Positions 6,549 to 15,135 of a stretch of 29,152 bases of DNA are shown piece by piece. Made by a program: the position numbers and the translations under genes. Position 1 is the stretch's first letter. Every line of letters begins with the position of its first letter. The notes beneath the pieces were generated by a model, which had not been told where the DNA came from, ran no database searches, and saw nothing but the letters and a program-made list of their open reading frames with translations. The stretch comes from Lachnoclostridium sp. UBA7215. Lineage in GTDB: Bacteria; Bacillota; Clostridia; Lachnospirales; Lachnospiraceae. Where the stretch lies: contig DKUB01000083.1 in assembly GCA_002490465.1 (NCBI GenBank), positions 1 through 29,152 on the forward strand. The letters are read 5' to 3'.

Positions 6549-8378
6549 TTATTTGTTCAGGTAGTCCGTCATAATAAATTGGTCAAATTCTTCCTGGCAC
6601 ATCGGTCTCGCGTAGTAATAGCCCTGGATAATGTCACAGCCGGCGTCTTTTAAGAAACTGACCTGGCTCTCTGTCTCTACGCCTTCGCATAATACAATCA
6701 TATTCAGCTGTTTTGCCATATTAATAACGCTGGTAAGTATGATTTTGTCATTGTCGCTCAGCTGGGCATGGCGCATAAATATTTTATCAATTTTAATAAT
6801 ATCTATATCTAAATCACTCAGCATATTCAGGGATGAAAAGCCGGAGCCAAAGTCATCCATAGATACGGAGATACCCATGGAATTACAGGTGGCAATAAAG
6901 TTTCGGGCGGATTCATAGCTGTGCATATAGATATTCTCGGTTAATTCAAATTCAATGTATTTAGCGGGTACATCATACTTTTGCACTAACAGTTGTATGT
7001 AGGCGAGGATATCGTCATTTTCCAAATGTGTGCGTGACACATTCATAGAAATTGGTACAACAGGGAGGTCCTTATCTAAGCGTGATTTCAAATACCGAAA
7101 TACTTCTTCATATACATAGTAATCCAGCTGTATAATGTTTCCGTTTCCCTCAAACTCGGATATGAACTGGTCCGGAAAGATAAATGTCCCATCCTCTAAC
7201 TGCCAGCGGATCAGGGCCTCTGCTCCGAGAAGGCGGTTGGAGTCGCATGAAACTTTTGGATGGTAGTAGACAATCAAATTGTGATTTAAAATGGCTCTTG
7301 GAAGTTCATTATTTAAGAAGGAGCGCCATTTCATATCCTGAATCATCTCCGGGGAGAACTGGACACAGTGCAGGCCTTTTTCTTCCTTTGACTGTTTTCT
7401 TGCCATGTTGGCATATGCAACAGCGGTAGAGACATCCGTGTTTTTATCCTCTATGGTATAAATGCCGGAACAGATGCGGATGTGGTCATCCGGACAGCAT
7501 TTTCGCAATTCTTTGGAGAGTGATTCGTGGAAGTTTTCTGTCTCAAGGCGAACCTGGTCGAGATGGGTCCTTGGAACCGAGTAGGCAATAATAAAGTTAT
7601 CCGAGTAAATACGGCATGCGTCAATAAAAGGATGGCCGTTGTTCAACTGTTTGGCAAAGGTACGCAAAAGCTCATCTCCTTTGCGGTAGCCATAATTTTC
7701 ATTAATCAGTTTAAAATGATGGATATCGGCGCATACGATTAAGACAGCACTTTGTTCTGTTACATAATTGGGGAGGATCTGATCTAAATTATCAACAAAA
7801 TTTTCGTAGCGGCTCAAATCGGTTATGTAATCTTTAAAGTCCTCTTCCGCAGAGTAAGTGTTGTTTTCTTTATCCATCCGGGTGAGTTCTTTAAAAATTG
7901 CCTCACTGAGAGTTGTAAGAATGGTAATATCTTTGTCCTCAATTCTTCTGTGGCGCTGAAAGTCAATAAGGTCAAGTGTGCCGAGGAACTGGCCGTCTGC
8001 GAAATATGGAAATTGTATAATAGTGGCTGGCAGAAATTGAGAAACAACGCCTGGCAGTATTTCGGTGTTATCGTCATCGTTATGGACATAATATCCCTTT
8101 TTGTATTCATTGACAGCGGTATCCCATTCTTCCGGGGTATATGTTATTGTCTGGTTAATCCGGCGGATAGGACTATTTTTCATATGCTCATACATAATGC
8201 GGAGTGAATAGGGTCGTGGAATCCGCTGTCGGATGGATACACCGCTCAAATGAAGAGTTTCTTTGATATGATGAAGTAATGAATTAATAGAATTGACCGT
8301 TTGGTCTCCTTCTTCTAAAATTTTTTTTGCACCGTCAAGCAGCGGCCAGCTGCAGGCAAGCGGAAAAGTATTCCCCAT
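6549..8378 (-). CDS. GAF / degenerate GGDEF / EAL protein, probable cyclic-di-GMP phosphodiesterase
   Basis: The start is set at the ATG complementary to 8376-8378, with GAGGGG six bases upstream on the minus strand. A longer ORF to 8582 would include the promoter at 8457-8485 and is rejected. The 609-residue product is cytosolic. A GAF-like sensor spans about residues 25-165. A GGDEF domain (about 185-340) has its signature replaced by YSDNF, so it should not make c-di-GMP. The EAL domain (about 355-600) is complete: GAEALIRW, SMNVSR, FELTEN, MDDFGSGFSSL, IIKIDK, CEGVET and IIQGYYYARPM. It should hydrolyse c-di-GMP, with the GAF and dead GGDEF modules as likely sensors. The signal is unknown, and the gene is divergent from the HtrA-like protease. 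Confidence 0.9.
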   Translation of the reverse strand: MGNTFPLACSWPLLDGAKKILEEGDQTVNSINSLLHHIKETLHLSGVSIRQRIPRPYSLRIMYEHMKNSPIRRINQTITYTPEEWDTAVNEYKKGYYVHNDDDNTEILPGVVSQFLPATIIQFPYFADGQFLGTLDLIDFQRHRRIEDKDITILTTLSEAIFKELTRMDKENNTYSAEEDFKDYITDLSRYENFVDNLDQILPNYVTEQSAVLIVCADIHHFKLINENYGYRKGDELLRTFAKQLNNGHPFIDACRIYSDNFIIAYSVPRTHLDQVRLETENFHESLSKELRKCCPDDHIRICSGIYTIEDKNTDVSTAVAYANMARKQSKEEKGLHCVQFSPEMIQDMKWRSFLNNELPRAILNHNLIVYYHPKVSCDSNRLLGAEALIRWQLEDGTFIFPDQFISEFEGNGNIIQLDYYVYEEVFRYLKSRLDKDLPVVPISMNVSRTHLENDDILAYIQLLVQKYDVPAKYIEFELTENIYMHSYESARNFIATCNSMGISVSMDDFGSGFSSLNMLSDLDIDIIKIDKIFMRHAQLSDNDKIILTSVINMAKQLNMIVLCEGVETESQVSFLKDAGCDIIQGYYYARPMCQEEFDQFIMTDYLNK

Positions 8379-8456
8379 AATTACCCCTCGATTCTGCGCA
8401 AATCTGCGCGTAAGACATTTATTGCTTAGTATTGTGTTGTAATTTAATTTATCTTC

Positions 8457-8485
8457 AGTGTACCATTTTTTAGAGAAAACTACAA
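8457..8485 (-). promoter_or_regulatory. Putative promoter of the EAL gene (extended -10)
   Basis: On the minus strand, TTGTAG (8485 to 8480) is followed after 17 bases by TACACT (8462 to 8457), which is preceded by TGG as an extended -10. This would give a leader of about 70 bases before the start at 8378, and it supports that start choice. Confidence 0.45.
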
Positions 8486-8602
8486 GCATACAATTCACAT
8501 TTTGGACAAAAAGACAACACAAATCATTCAAAAGGCTGACAAAGGACGCACACATTTTCTGTTTATGATATGGATAAATCATAAAGAAAGGATGTGGATG
8601 AT

Positions 8603-9505
8603 ATGAAATATTCCAGTAAAATAATAACAGGTGCGATTGCCTTTGGTCTTCTTGCAGGGACAGTTTTTCAGGGCACAGGGTATGTAGGAACTAAATTTGC
8701 ACAAATGCAGGCAGAGGACTCGGGAGATGATACACAGGCTAAATTAGCTGCCACAAGTGTAGTTAAAGATACAAATGCGTCAGGAGGTACGGATGTTTCA
8801 CAAATTGTTGATCAGGTTATTCCGTCACTGGTATCTATTGATGTGACAGCAAAAGTAGTGACTCATGGATTTTTTGGGCCGCAGGAGAGTGAGAGCAGCG
8901 GAAGCGGCTCAGGCATATTGATTGCAGATAAAGATAATAAACTTTACATTGCAACCAATAACCATGTAGTAGAGAATGCCGATAATGTAACAATCCGCTT
9001 TTGTGATGACACAGCAGCACAGGCAAAGGTAAAGGGAACAGATGAAGTCAATGATTTGGCAGTTGTGGAGGTGGATAAAGAAAAACTGTCCGAAGATACG
9101 CTTCAAAAGATAAAAGTTGCTTCCATTGGTGACAGTTCGCAGACAAAAGTAGGAGAACAGGCGATTGCCATAGGGAATGCTCTGGGGTATGGAACAAGTG
9201 TGACCGTTGGTTATATCAGCGCCAGAGACCGTGAGATAGATACCGGGGATGGCGGTGGCAGTGTTAAGCTTTTCCAGACAGATGCAGCAATTAATCCGGG
9301 AAACAGTGGCGGTGCGCTTGTCAACAGCCGGGGCGAAGTGATTGGTATTAATTCGTCAAAATTTGCATCAGAAGAAATTGAAGGTATGGGATTTGCCATT
9401 CCGATGGAGACAGCAGAGCCAATTCTCACAGAACTGATGAATAAGGAGGGGACGGAAAAAGAGAGCAGCAACAATAAACTGCCTGGATTCCCGGAAGGGA
9501 TGTAA
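8603..9505 (+). CDS. HtrA/DegP-like membrane-anchored trypsin-type serine protease lacking a PDZ domain
   Basis: This 300-residue protein probably acts at the outer face of the membrane. ATG 8603 is preferred over GTG 8594 because AAAGGA at 8587-8592 is too close to the GTG. An N-terminal hydrophobic segment (about residues 8-28) acts as signal anchor. It is followed by a Ser/Thr/Gly-rich linker and a trypsin-like domain with the full triad: His121 (TNNHVV), Asp151 (NDLAVV) and Ser235 (NPGNSGG). The GIGFAIP-type closing strand is present as GMGFAIPMETA. The protein ends some 30 residues later with LPGFPEGM. HtrA family members usually continue into one or two PDZ domains, which are absent here. 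The likely role is envelope protein quality control. The stop is at 9503-9505 with no downstream in-frame PDZ remnant apparent before miaB. Confidence 0.9.
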   Translation: MKYSSKIITGAIAFGLLAGTVFQGTGYVGTKFAQMQAEDSGDDTQAKLAATSVVKDTNASGGTDVSQIVDQVIPSLVSIDVTAKVVTHGFFGPQESESSGSGSGILIADKDNKLYIATNNHVVENADNVTIRFCDDTAAQAKVKGTDEVNDLAVVEVDKEKLSEDTLQKIKVASIGDSSQTKVGEQAIAIGNALGYGTSVTVGYISARDREIDTGDGGGSVKLFQTDAAINPGNSGGALVNSRGEVIGINSSKFASEEIEGMGFAIPMETAEPILTELMNKEGTEKESSNNKLPGFPEGM

Positions 9506-9514
9506 TGCAGACGC

Positions 9515-9543
9515 TTGCGGCAGAAAAGATAGTGTGGTACACT
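9515..9543 (+). promoter_or_regulatory. Putative promoter of miaB (extended -10)
   Basis: TTGCGG (9515-9520) is followed after 17 bases by TACACT (9538-9543), preceded by TGG. It lies 36 bases upstream of the miaB start, with AAAGGAG (9561-9567) as ribosome site in between. The TGGTACACT string is identical to the -10 region proposed for the EAL gene on the other strand. Confidence 0.45.
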
Positions 9544-9578
9544 GTGGGGAGGTGACAGGAAAAGGAGAAAATTAAGAA

Positions 9579-11042
9579 ATGCATTACGATATTGACTTGG
9601 ACAAAATAGACGTATTATCAGTAGCTCCGGAGAGTGAACCGGAACGGCAGTATTATTTTATGGCAAAGTGCAGGCAGTATACGAGACGCTTTTTTGAAAA
9701 AAAAGGACGTTTTCCTACTGCCTGTATTCAGACACTTGGCTGTCAGATGAATGCAAAGGATTCAGAAAAAATGGCTGCTGTATTATCCTGTATTGGTTAT
9801 GAAGAGACGGATAGTAAAGAGGCTGATCTTGTTTTGTACAATACATGTACTGTAAGGGAAAATGCCAACTTAAAAATATACGGGCGGCTTGGTTATCTGA
9901 AAAAGAAAAAAAAGGAAAATCCGGATATGAAAATTGTATTATGCGGCTGTATGATGCAGGAGGCAGATGAGAGGGAGAAAATACGGAAGGAATATCCTTT
10001 TGTTGATATTGTCTTTGGAACGCATAATATCTATAAACTGGCTGAACTTTTATATGAGCAGATTCAGGCAGAGGCACAGATCATTGATGTGTGGGAGGAG
10101 GCCAGGGGAATTGTAGAGGATTTACCTGGCCGGCGTAAATATCCTTTTAAAACCGGTGTAAATATTATGTTCGGGTGCAATAATTTTTGCAGTTACTGCA
10201 TTGTACCGTATGTCAGGGGGCGTGAGAGAAGCCGGGAGCCGGATGATATCGTGGATGAAGTAAAGAGGCTTGTAGAGGATGGTGTTTTAGAGGTTATGCT
10301 GCTTGGACAGAATGTGAATTCCTACGGGAAAAACCTTAATCATCCAGTGAGTTTTGCCAGTCTTCTGCGGCGGGTGGATGCTGTTAAGGGATTGAAAAGA
10401 ATTCGATTTATGACCTCTCACCCAAAAGACTTATCGGATGAATTGATCGATGCGATGCATGAGTGCCAAAAGGTTTGTGCGCATCTGCATCTGCCCCTGC
10501 AGTCTGGCAGCAGCAGGATACTTGAAAAGATGAACCGGCGTTATTCTAAGGAGGATTACCTTGGACTGGTCGATCGAATTCGGGACAGGCTGCCGGATAT
10601 TTCCCTGACAACAGATATTATTGTGGGATTTCCGGGGGAGACGGAAGAGGACTTTGAGGAGACGCTTGATGTTGTGAGAAGAGTCCGCTTTGACAGTGCC
10701 TATACATTTATTTATTCTAAACGCTTTGGTACGCCGGCAGCAGATATGGAAGGACAGGTGCCGGAGGAGGTTGTAAAAAGACGTTTTGACAGGCTTCTTG
10801 GAGTTATAAAGGAGATTTCTAAGGAGATTACGGATTCCCGGGTTGGACAGACGGTTGATGTGCTGTTTGAGGAAATTAATGAGCAGGATGCATCCCTCCT
10901 TACCGGACGTCTATCGAACAATGCTGTTGTCCACTGTAAGGGGGGAAACTCATCGTGCCATGCATTTTACATAGGTAAAATTGTATCAGTGAAGCTTCTT
11001 GAGAGCCGTGGATTTTATTATATGGGAGAAATTGTATCATAA
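9579..11042 (+). CDS. miaB: tRNA-2-methylthio-N6-dimethylallyladenosine synthase
   Basis: This radical-SAM methylthiotransferase adds the 2-methylthio group to i6A37 of tRNAs reading UNN codons. The 487-residue protein has an N-terminal extension of about 45 residues, often seen in clostridial MiaB. The UPF0004 domain holds cluster cysteines C55 (TLGCQMN), C90 (YNTCTVREN) and C124 (LCGCMMQ). The radical-SAM motif is C200-C204-C207 (FGCNNFCSYC), followed by IVPYVRGRERSR. A C-terminal TRAM domain begins near VDVLFEEI. IVPYVRGRERSR, LGQNVNSYG and TTDIIVGFPGET favour MiaB over RimO or MtaB. The gene appears to be transcribed on its own, from an extended -10 promoter, and ends convergently with the hybrid kinase. 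Confidence 0.95.
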   Translation: MHYDIDLDKIDVLSVAPESEPERQYYFMAKCRQYTRRFFEKKGRFPTACIQTLGCQMNAKDSEKMAAVLSCIGYEETDSKEADLVLYNTCTVRENANLKIYGRLGYLKKKKKENPDMKIVLCGCMMQEADEREKIRKEYPFVDIVFGTHNIYKLAELLYEQIQAEAQIIDVWEEARGIVEDLPGRRKYPFKTGVNIMFGCNNFCSYCIVPYVRGRERSREPDDIVDEVKRLVEDGVLEVMLLGQNVNSYGKNLNHPVSFASLLRRVDAVKGLKRIRFMTSHPKDLSDELIDAMHECQKVCAHLHLPLQSGSSRILEKMNRRYSKEDYLGLVDRIRDRLPDISLTTDIIVGFPGETEEDFEETLDVVRRVRFDSAYTFIYSKRFGTPAADMEGQVPEEVVKRRFDRLLGVIKEISKEITDSRVGQTVDVLFEEINEQDASLLTGRLSNNAVVHCKGGNSSCHAFYIGKIVSVKLLESRGFYYMGEIVS

Positions 11043-11058
11043 AACAACAGTTTTATGA
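11037..11058. terminator. Possible bidirectional terminator between convergent genes
   Basis: CATAAAAC (11038-11045) and GTTTTATG (11050-11057) are perfect inverted 8-base arms around a four-base loop, extended by one more A-T pair. The arms contain the stop codons of miaB and of the minus-strand kinase. The stem is AT-rich and so of limited strength. Confidence 0.35.
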
Positions 11059-14000
11059 AATGATTTTATCCAGTGTCTCAAAGAGAACATCAATATTAAT
11101 TGGCTTTGAAATATGGCCGTTCATCCCACATTTCAGGGATTCCTGCTTATCCTCTTCAAAGGCATTGGCTGACATTGCCAGAATTGGAATGGAAGCCAAT
11201 GCTTTATTTTCGAGATTGCGGATGGCAATGGTTGCTTCATAGCCGTTCATAAAAGGCATTTGGATATCCATGAGTATGAGTTGGTAATATCCGGGTTCAG
11301 AGTTTTTCAGCATATCCACTGCAACTTGCCCGTTTTCTGCTACCTCTGTAATAAAACCTGCTTCGTCAAGAATTGTGACAGCAATTTCCTGATTGAGTTC
11401 AATATCTTCTGCCAGAAGAATATGGCCGGTATAACGGGGGGCTGTTTTTTTGCTCTGATTTATTTCTTTCCTGTCTTTGTTAACTGCTGTATTTAAGCAG
11501 TGCAATAGTTCAGAAGAAAAAATCGGCTTACTGCAATAATTCGTCACACCGACAGCCGTGGCTTCATCTTCAATTTCTGTCCAGTCAAAAGCGCTAAGGA
11601 AAATAATAGGGGGATGGCTGTCAGTTTCTTTTTTGAGCTTTTGAGTGAGTTCTATTGCATTTGTGTCTGTCAGATACCAGTCAATAATGTATACACAATA
11701 ATTGTCATCCGTCATGGAGGCGGCGTGGGCGAGTTCCAGCGTCTCTTTTCCTGATAATGTCCATTCAGGTTTTATTCCGACTTTTTGTAAAACGGCAGAT
11801 ATATTCTCGCAGGTACTGGCATGTTCTGCGACAATGAGTGCCCGGTGCCCTTCTAATTCCGGTAAGGAGGGATATGGATTGGCTTTTTCGTTTAGGCGGA
11901 ATGAAAAAGTAAGAGTAAATTCTGTTCCTTCGCCCTGATGACTTTTGACATCAATAGAGCCATTCATCATGTCAACGATATTTTTTGTAATAGCCATCCC
12001 TAATCCGGTTCCCTGAATTCCGCTGGTAGTAGAGTTCTGCTCTCTTTCAAATGGTTCAAATATGTGTTGGATAAACTCTTCACTCATGCCGATTCCGGTA
12101 TCAATGATGCGGAATTCAAAGTTAGCATAGCTAACTTTGTTTGCGTAGCTAGCATTGTCAGCTGTTGTGCTGTCCTGCTCCGTGAGAATGACAGAGATGG
12201 ATCCTCCTTCATTTGTGTATTTTATGGCGTTACTGAGCAGATTTAACAGAACCTGGTTTAATCTAAGCTTATCACAGTAGATATTTTCATTTTTTACAGA
12301 GATTGCCTCCATATGAAATTCCTGGTGTTTCGATCGTATGTCAGCTTGTAATATATTATAAAGTCCATGCAGGATTTCCGGCAGGTGGCACGGTTTTTCT
12401 TCTAAATGCATCTTGCCGCTTTCAATTCGGCTCATATCCAGTACATCATTAATAAGATTGAGCAGGTGATTTCCTGAGGACTGTATTTTATGTAAATATT
12501 CCTTTACCTGTTCTGTCCTGTCAAGGTGGGAGATAGCCAGTGTGGTAAAGCCGACGATAGCATTCATTGGTGTACGGATATCATGAGACATATTGGAGAG
12601 AAAAACACTTTTTGCCTCGCTTGCTTTTTTTGCCTGCATAAGTGCATCTTCCAAGAGACTTTTTTGCTCCATTTCATCACGTGTTTCTGCATCAATGCTT
12701 CGGAAACCAATAACGACATCCATTTTTTTATCATCAGAACCGGTTCGCACCGCTTTCAGCTGATAATATTTTATTCCGTCCTCATCGAAAGTACGGTAGT
12801 TTACATAGTATACTTTTTCTTTCGATAATTCTTCTATCAATACTTCCTTGGAAGAGGCATTCAGAAGCATTTCCCTGTCTTCCTCATAAACATAATTCTT
12901 CACATACTGTTCCATGCTTTCTCTCAGGGAAATTGTTCCGTCTTTGGAGTAATCAGAAATAAAGCTTTCATCCTTGCCCATGCGCAGAGGGATGCCTTCT
13001 CCGGTATAGAGATCAAAAAAGTAAACAAGGTTATAATCGATACTCAGTGCATGAATCAATTTTGTCTGATGTTTTTTTGCCTCCCGCTGCTTTTTTTCCT
13101 CCTGAATTTTTTGAGTAGTACAATCTAAGAGATAACGCTGGTAGAAAAGCTGCCCGTTTTCTTCCACAAGTTTTACATTGCCCATAACATGCAGAATATC
13201 CCCGTTTTTATGCTGGACACGGTATTCAATATTTACATTATCTCCATTCTTTTCCAGTTTCTTAATACATTCCCTGAGCTTTGGTTTATCTTCTTCCATG
13301 ACTGATGCGGCAACCGTCGCAAATCCATCCGCAATAAGCTCTTCCTGCGTATCATATCCCAGAATGTTAAGAGCGGCCTTGTTAATGCTGATAATCTGGG
13401 AGCCGTCTATTGTATGGCATAAAATACCGCAGTCCATGGTTGTAAAAACGGTTTCCAGGGCATGGTTTTTCTTTCGGAGTTCCTGTTCATAGGCATGCTC
13501 CTGTGTAATGTCAATAGCTACTCCCACTGTGCCCATAACACTTCCATCAATGTCATAGAGAGGTGATTTGTAGGTGGTGAGAAGTCTTGTTCCCTCACCG
13601 GTTTCAATTGTTTCCTCTGCAACACAGGTTTTCCGGCTGGTCATAACTTTGCGCTCGGATTCAATACAAGCAGGATCGTCGAACTCTACGTCCCATATGT
13701 AGGCATGGCCTCGTCCCTGAACCTGTTCCTTTGTTTTATTTACTGTTTTGCAGAAATTGTCATTTACTTTTTCATGTATTCCATTTTTATCTTTATACCA
13801 TATCAGGTTGGGAATATTATTAATTGTTGATTCCAGATATTGGCTGGTCTCCCAGAGGTCTTTGCTCATTTTGTAAGATTGCTGCCAGCGCAAAAAGCGG
13901 AATCTTGCTTCTTCTTCAGACATTGGCATAATCCATATATCCTGAATTTCTGACAGAAAAGGGGATAAGGACGCAGTCTGCCCTTTATCAGCAAGTACAA

Positions 14001-14232
14001 TAAGTGCAGCATCTTCTTTTTTATTCTGAATGAGCGAATGGATAATATTTTTTTCATCGCTGTCCTGTAAATTGGCAATCAGAATATCTGCCCCGGCAGT
14101 CAGTGTATCTACCGGTTCTGTGCTCTCTGAAAATTCATGTGTAAAATGTTCAAATGGCGGTATTTCCCTAAATATACGAAAAATATCACTTTTTTGTCCT
14201 GTAAAATAAAAATGAGTATAGCAATGGTACAT
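11053..14232 (-). CDS. Large soluble hybrid histidine kinase with PAS domains and two receiver domains
   Basis: The 1059-residue protein has no membrane segment, so it senses cytosolic signals. Its order is: a receiver-like but degenerate N-terminal region (about 1-115), a PAS domain (about 130-250, LIWYKDKNGIHEKVN), a second PAS (about 255-380, TMDCGILCHTIDGSQIISIN), and a third PAS-like segment (about 385-515). Then come HisKA with phospho-acceptor His550 (SHDIRTPMNA) and a HATPase domain (NAIKYTNEGG, DTGIGMSEEF, GTGLGMAIT). Receiver 1 is divergent (Asp851 in YIIDWYL) and receiver 2 is canonical (Asp989 in LILMDIQMP). GGAGG lies six bases before the ATG. No HPt or DNA-binding output domain is present, so the phosphate must pass to an unlinked partner. 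It is divergent from the LytTR operon, and its target is unknown. Confidence 0.9.
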   Translation of the reverse strand: MYHCYTHFYFTGQKSDIFRIFREIPPFEHFTHEFSESTEPVDTLTAGADILIANLQDSDEKNIIHSLIQNKKEDAALIVLADKGQTASLSPFLSEIQDIWIMPMSEEEARFRFLRWQQSYKMSKDLWETSQYLESTINNIPNLIWYKDKNGIHEKVNDNFCKTVNKTKEQVQGRGHAYIWDVEFDDPACIESERKVMTSRKTCVAEETIETGEGTRLLTTYKSPLYDIDGSVMGTVGVAIDITQEHAYEQELRKKNHALETVFTTMDCGILCHTIDGSQIISINKAALNILGYDTQEELIADGFATVAASVMEEDKPKLRECIKKLEKNGDNVNIEYRVQHKNGDILHVMGNVKLVEENGQLFYQRYLLDCTTQKIQEEKKQREAKKHQTKLIHALSIDYNLVYFFDLYTGEGIPLRMGKDESFISDYSKDGTISLRESMEQYVKNYVYEEDREMLLNASSKEVLIEELSKEKVYYVNYRTFDEDGIKYYQLKAVRTGSDDKKMDVVIGFRSIDAETRDEMEQKSLLEDALMQAKKASEAKSVFLSNMSHDIRTPMNAIVGFTTLAISHLDRTEQVKEYLHKIQSSGNHLLNLINDVLDMSRIESGKMHLEEKPCHLPEILHGLYNILQADIRSKHQEFHMEAISVKNENIYCDKLRLNQVLLNLLSNAIKYTNEGGSISVILTEQDSTTADNASYANKVSYANFEFRIIDTGIGMSEEFIQHIFEPFEREQNSTTSGIQGTGLGMAITKNIVDMMNGSIDVKSHQGEGTEFTLTFSFRLNEKANPYPSLPELEGHRALIVAEHASTCENISAVLQKVGIKPEWTLSGKETLELAHAASMTDDNYCVYIIDWYLTDTNAIELTQKLKKETDSHPPIIFLSAFDWTEIEDEATAVGVTNYCSKPIFSSELLHCLNTAVNKDRKEINQSKKTAPRYTGHILLAEDIELNQEIAVTILDEAGFITEVAENGQVAVDMLKNSEPGYYQLILMDIQMPFMNGYEATIAIRNLENKALASIPILAMSANAFEEDKQESLKCGMNGHISKPINIDVLFETLDKIIS
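12117..12139. repeat. Perfect inverted repeat and short duplication inside the kinase ATPase domain
   Basis: CAAAGTTAGC (12117-12126) is repeated inverted at 12130-12139 with a three-base loop. The neighbouring bases up to about 12154 hold a second near-copy of one arm. In protein this gives SYANKVSYAN, a five-residue direct duplication in the segment before the DTGIGM motif, where family members usually have a short loop. The frame is kept, so it is probably a local duplication in a tolerant loop. Confidence 0.6.
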
Positions 14233-14271
14233 TGTAATCCTCCGTAATTATTCTATAATTTTACATAATAT

Positions 14272-14300
14272 ATTCTAACAATCAGGTGAGGATATGTCAA
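14272..14300 (-). promoter_or_regulatory. Strong putative sigma-A promoter of the hybrid kinase
   Basis: On the minus strand a consensus TTGACA (14300 to 14295) is followed after 17 bases by TAGAAT (14277 to 14272) with an extended TGT before it. The start codon is 40 bases downstream of the -10 box. Confidence 0.6.
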
Positions 14301-14314
14301 TTGCAAACCACACA

Positions 14315-14343
14315 TTGTTTATGCTGTTCATTTGCTGTATAAT
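14315..14343 (+). promoter_or_regulatory. Strong putative sigma-A promoter of the LytTR/GHKL operon
   Basis: TTGTTT (14315-14320) and a consensus TATAAT (14338-14343) are separated by 17 bases. The response regulator starts at 14395, with GGAGAT about ten bases before its ATG. The -35 box lies only 15 bases from the -35 box of the divergent kinase promoter, so the two promoters are back to back. Confidence 0.6.
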
Positions 14344-14394
14344 CTATTGTATAGCCACACCAAATAAAATGTTCAGGAATGGAGATGCATAACG

Positions 14395-15135
14395 ATGAAA
14401 ATAGCGATTATTGAGGATGAGCAGGTGCATGCAGAACTTTTAGGGAGATATCTGAACAATTGGAGCGAGAAGAAGAAGGTTGCGCTGGAAATTAAGTATT
14501 ATCCGAGTGCAGAGAATTTTTTGTTTGAATGGGAGACGGGCCAGGATTTTTCTGCGTTGTTTGTGGACATACAGATGAAAAAGATGAACGGGATGCAGAT
14601 GGCAAAGTCCGTGCGGGAAAAAGACGGAAAAATTAACATTATATTTACTACAGGAATCCGTGATTATATAGAGGAAGGTTATGAGGTAGAGGCCATGCAT
14701 TATCTGTTGAAACCAATCCGTGAGGGAAAGGTTGCGGCATGTATGGATAAAATTGTAGAAAAAAGCAGTGAAACGCAATACCTTCTAGTGCACACAAAAG
14801 AGGAACTCCATAAGTTTGAGGTGGATTCCGTGAATTATATTGAGGCGCGTGGGCATGGCTGTGTCATTGAGGTTGTGGGACAGGGGGAGCAAAGAGGACA
14901 GACAGACCTGTATGAAGTAAAAGAGGGCATTTCAGAACTGGAGAATCAGGTAATATACCATGGTTTTGTCAAATGCCACCGCTCGTATCTGTGTGGAATC
15001 CGTAATATTCACCATATTGGACGGACAGAGATTGTGTTTGACAATGGGAGCAGGATACCAGTTAGCCGGAGACTTCACAGGGAAGTTAATCAGGCTTTTA
15101 TAAAGTATTTCAAAAAAGGAGATAAAAGTGAATAG
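14395..15135 (+). CDS. LytTR-family response regulator
   Basis: This 246-residue DNA-binding response regulator is of the AgrA/LytR type. The receiver domain (1-120) has the acidic pocket IIEDE, phospho-acceptor Asp58 (LFVDIQMKKMNG), FTTG and Lys106 (YLLKPI). The LytTR domain (about 135-238) has the features DSVNYIEARGHGCVIEV, FVKCHRSYLCGIRNI and the closing DNGSRIPVSRRLHREV. It should be phosphorylated by the GHKL kinase encoded next, which overlaps it by eight bases. In this family, targets are usually promoters with paired imperfect repeats near the regulator. The ABC exporter genes just downstream are the obvious candidates. The inducing signal, often a peptide, is not evident. Confidence 0.93.
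   Translation: MKIAIIEDEQVHAELLGRYLNNWSEKKKVALEIKYYPSAENFLFEWETGQDFSALFVDIQMKKMNGMQMAKSVREKDGKINIIFTTGIRDYIEEGYEVEAMHYLLKPIREGKVAACMDKIVEKSSETQYLLVHTKEELHKFEVDSVNYIEARGHGCVIEVVGQGEQRGQTDLYEVKEGISELENQVIYHGFVKCHRSYLCGIRNIHHIGRTEIVFDNGSRIPVSRRLHREVNQAFIKYFKKGDKSE

Noticed and set aside
8379..8582. N-terminal extension of the EAL protein by 68 residues
   Set aside because: The extension has no domain resemblance, covers a likely promoter (8457-8485), and a good ribosome site precedes the ATG at 8378.
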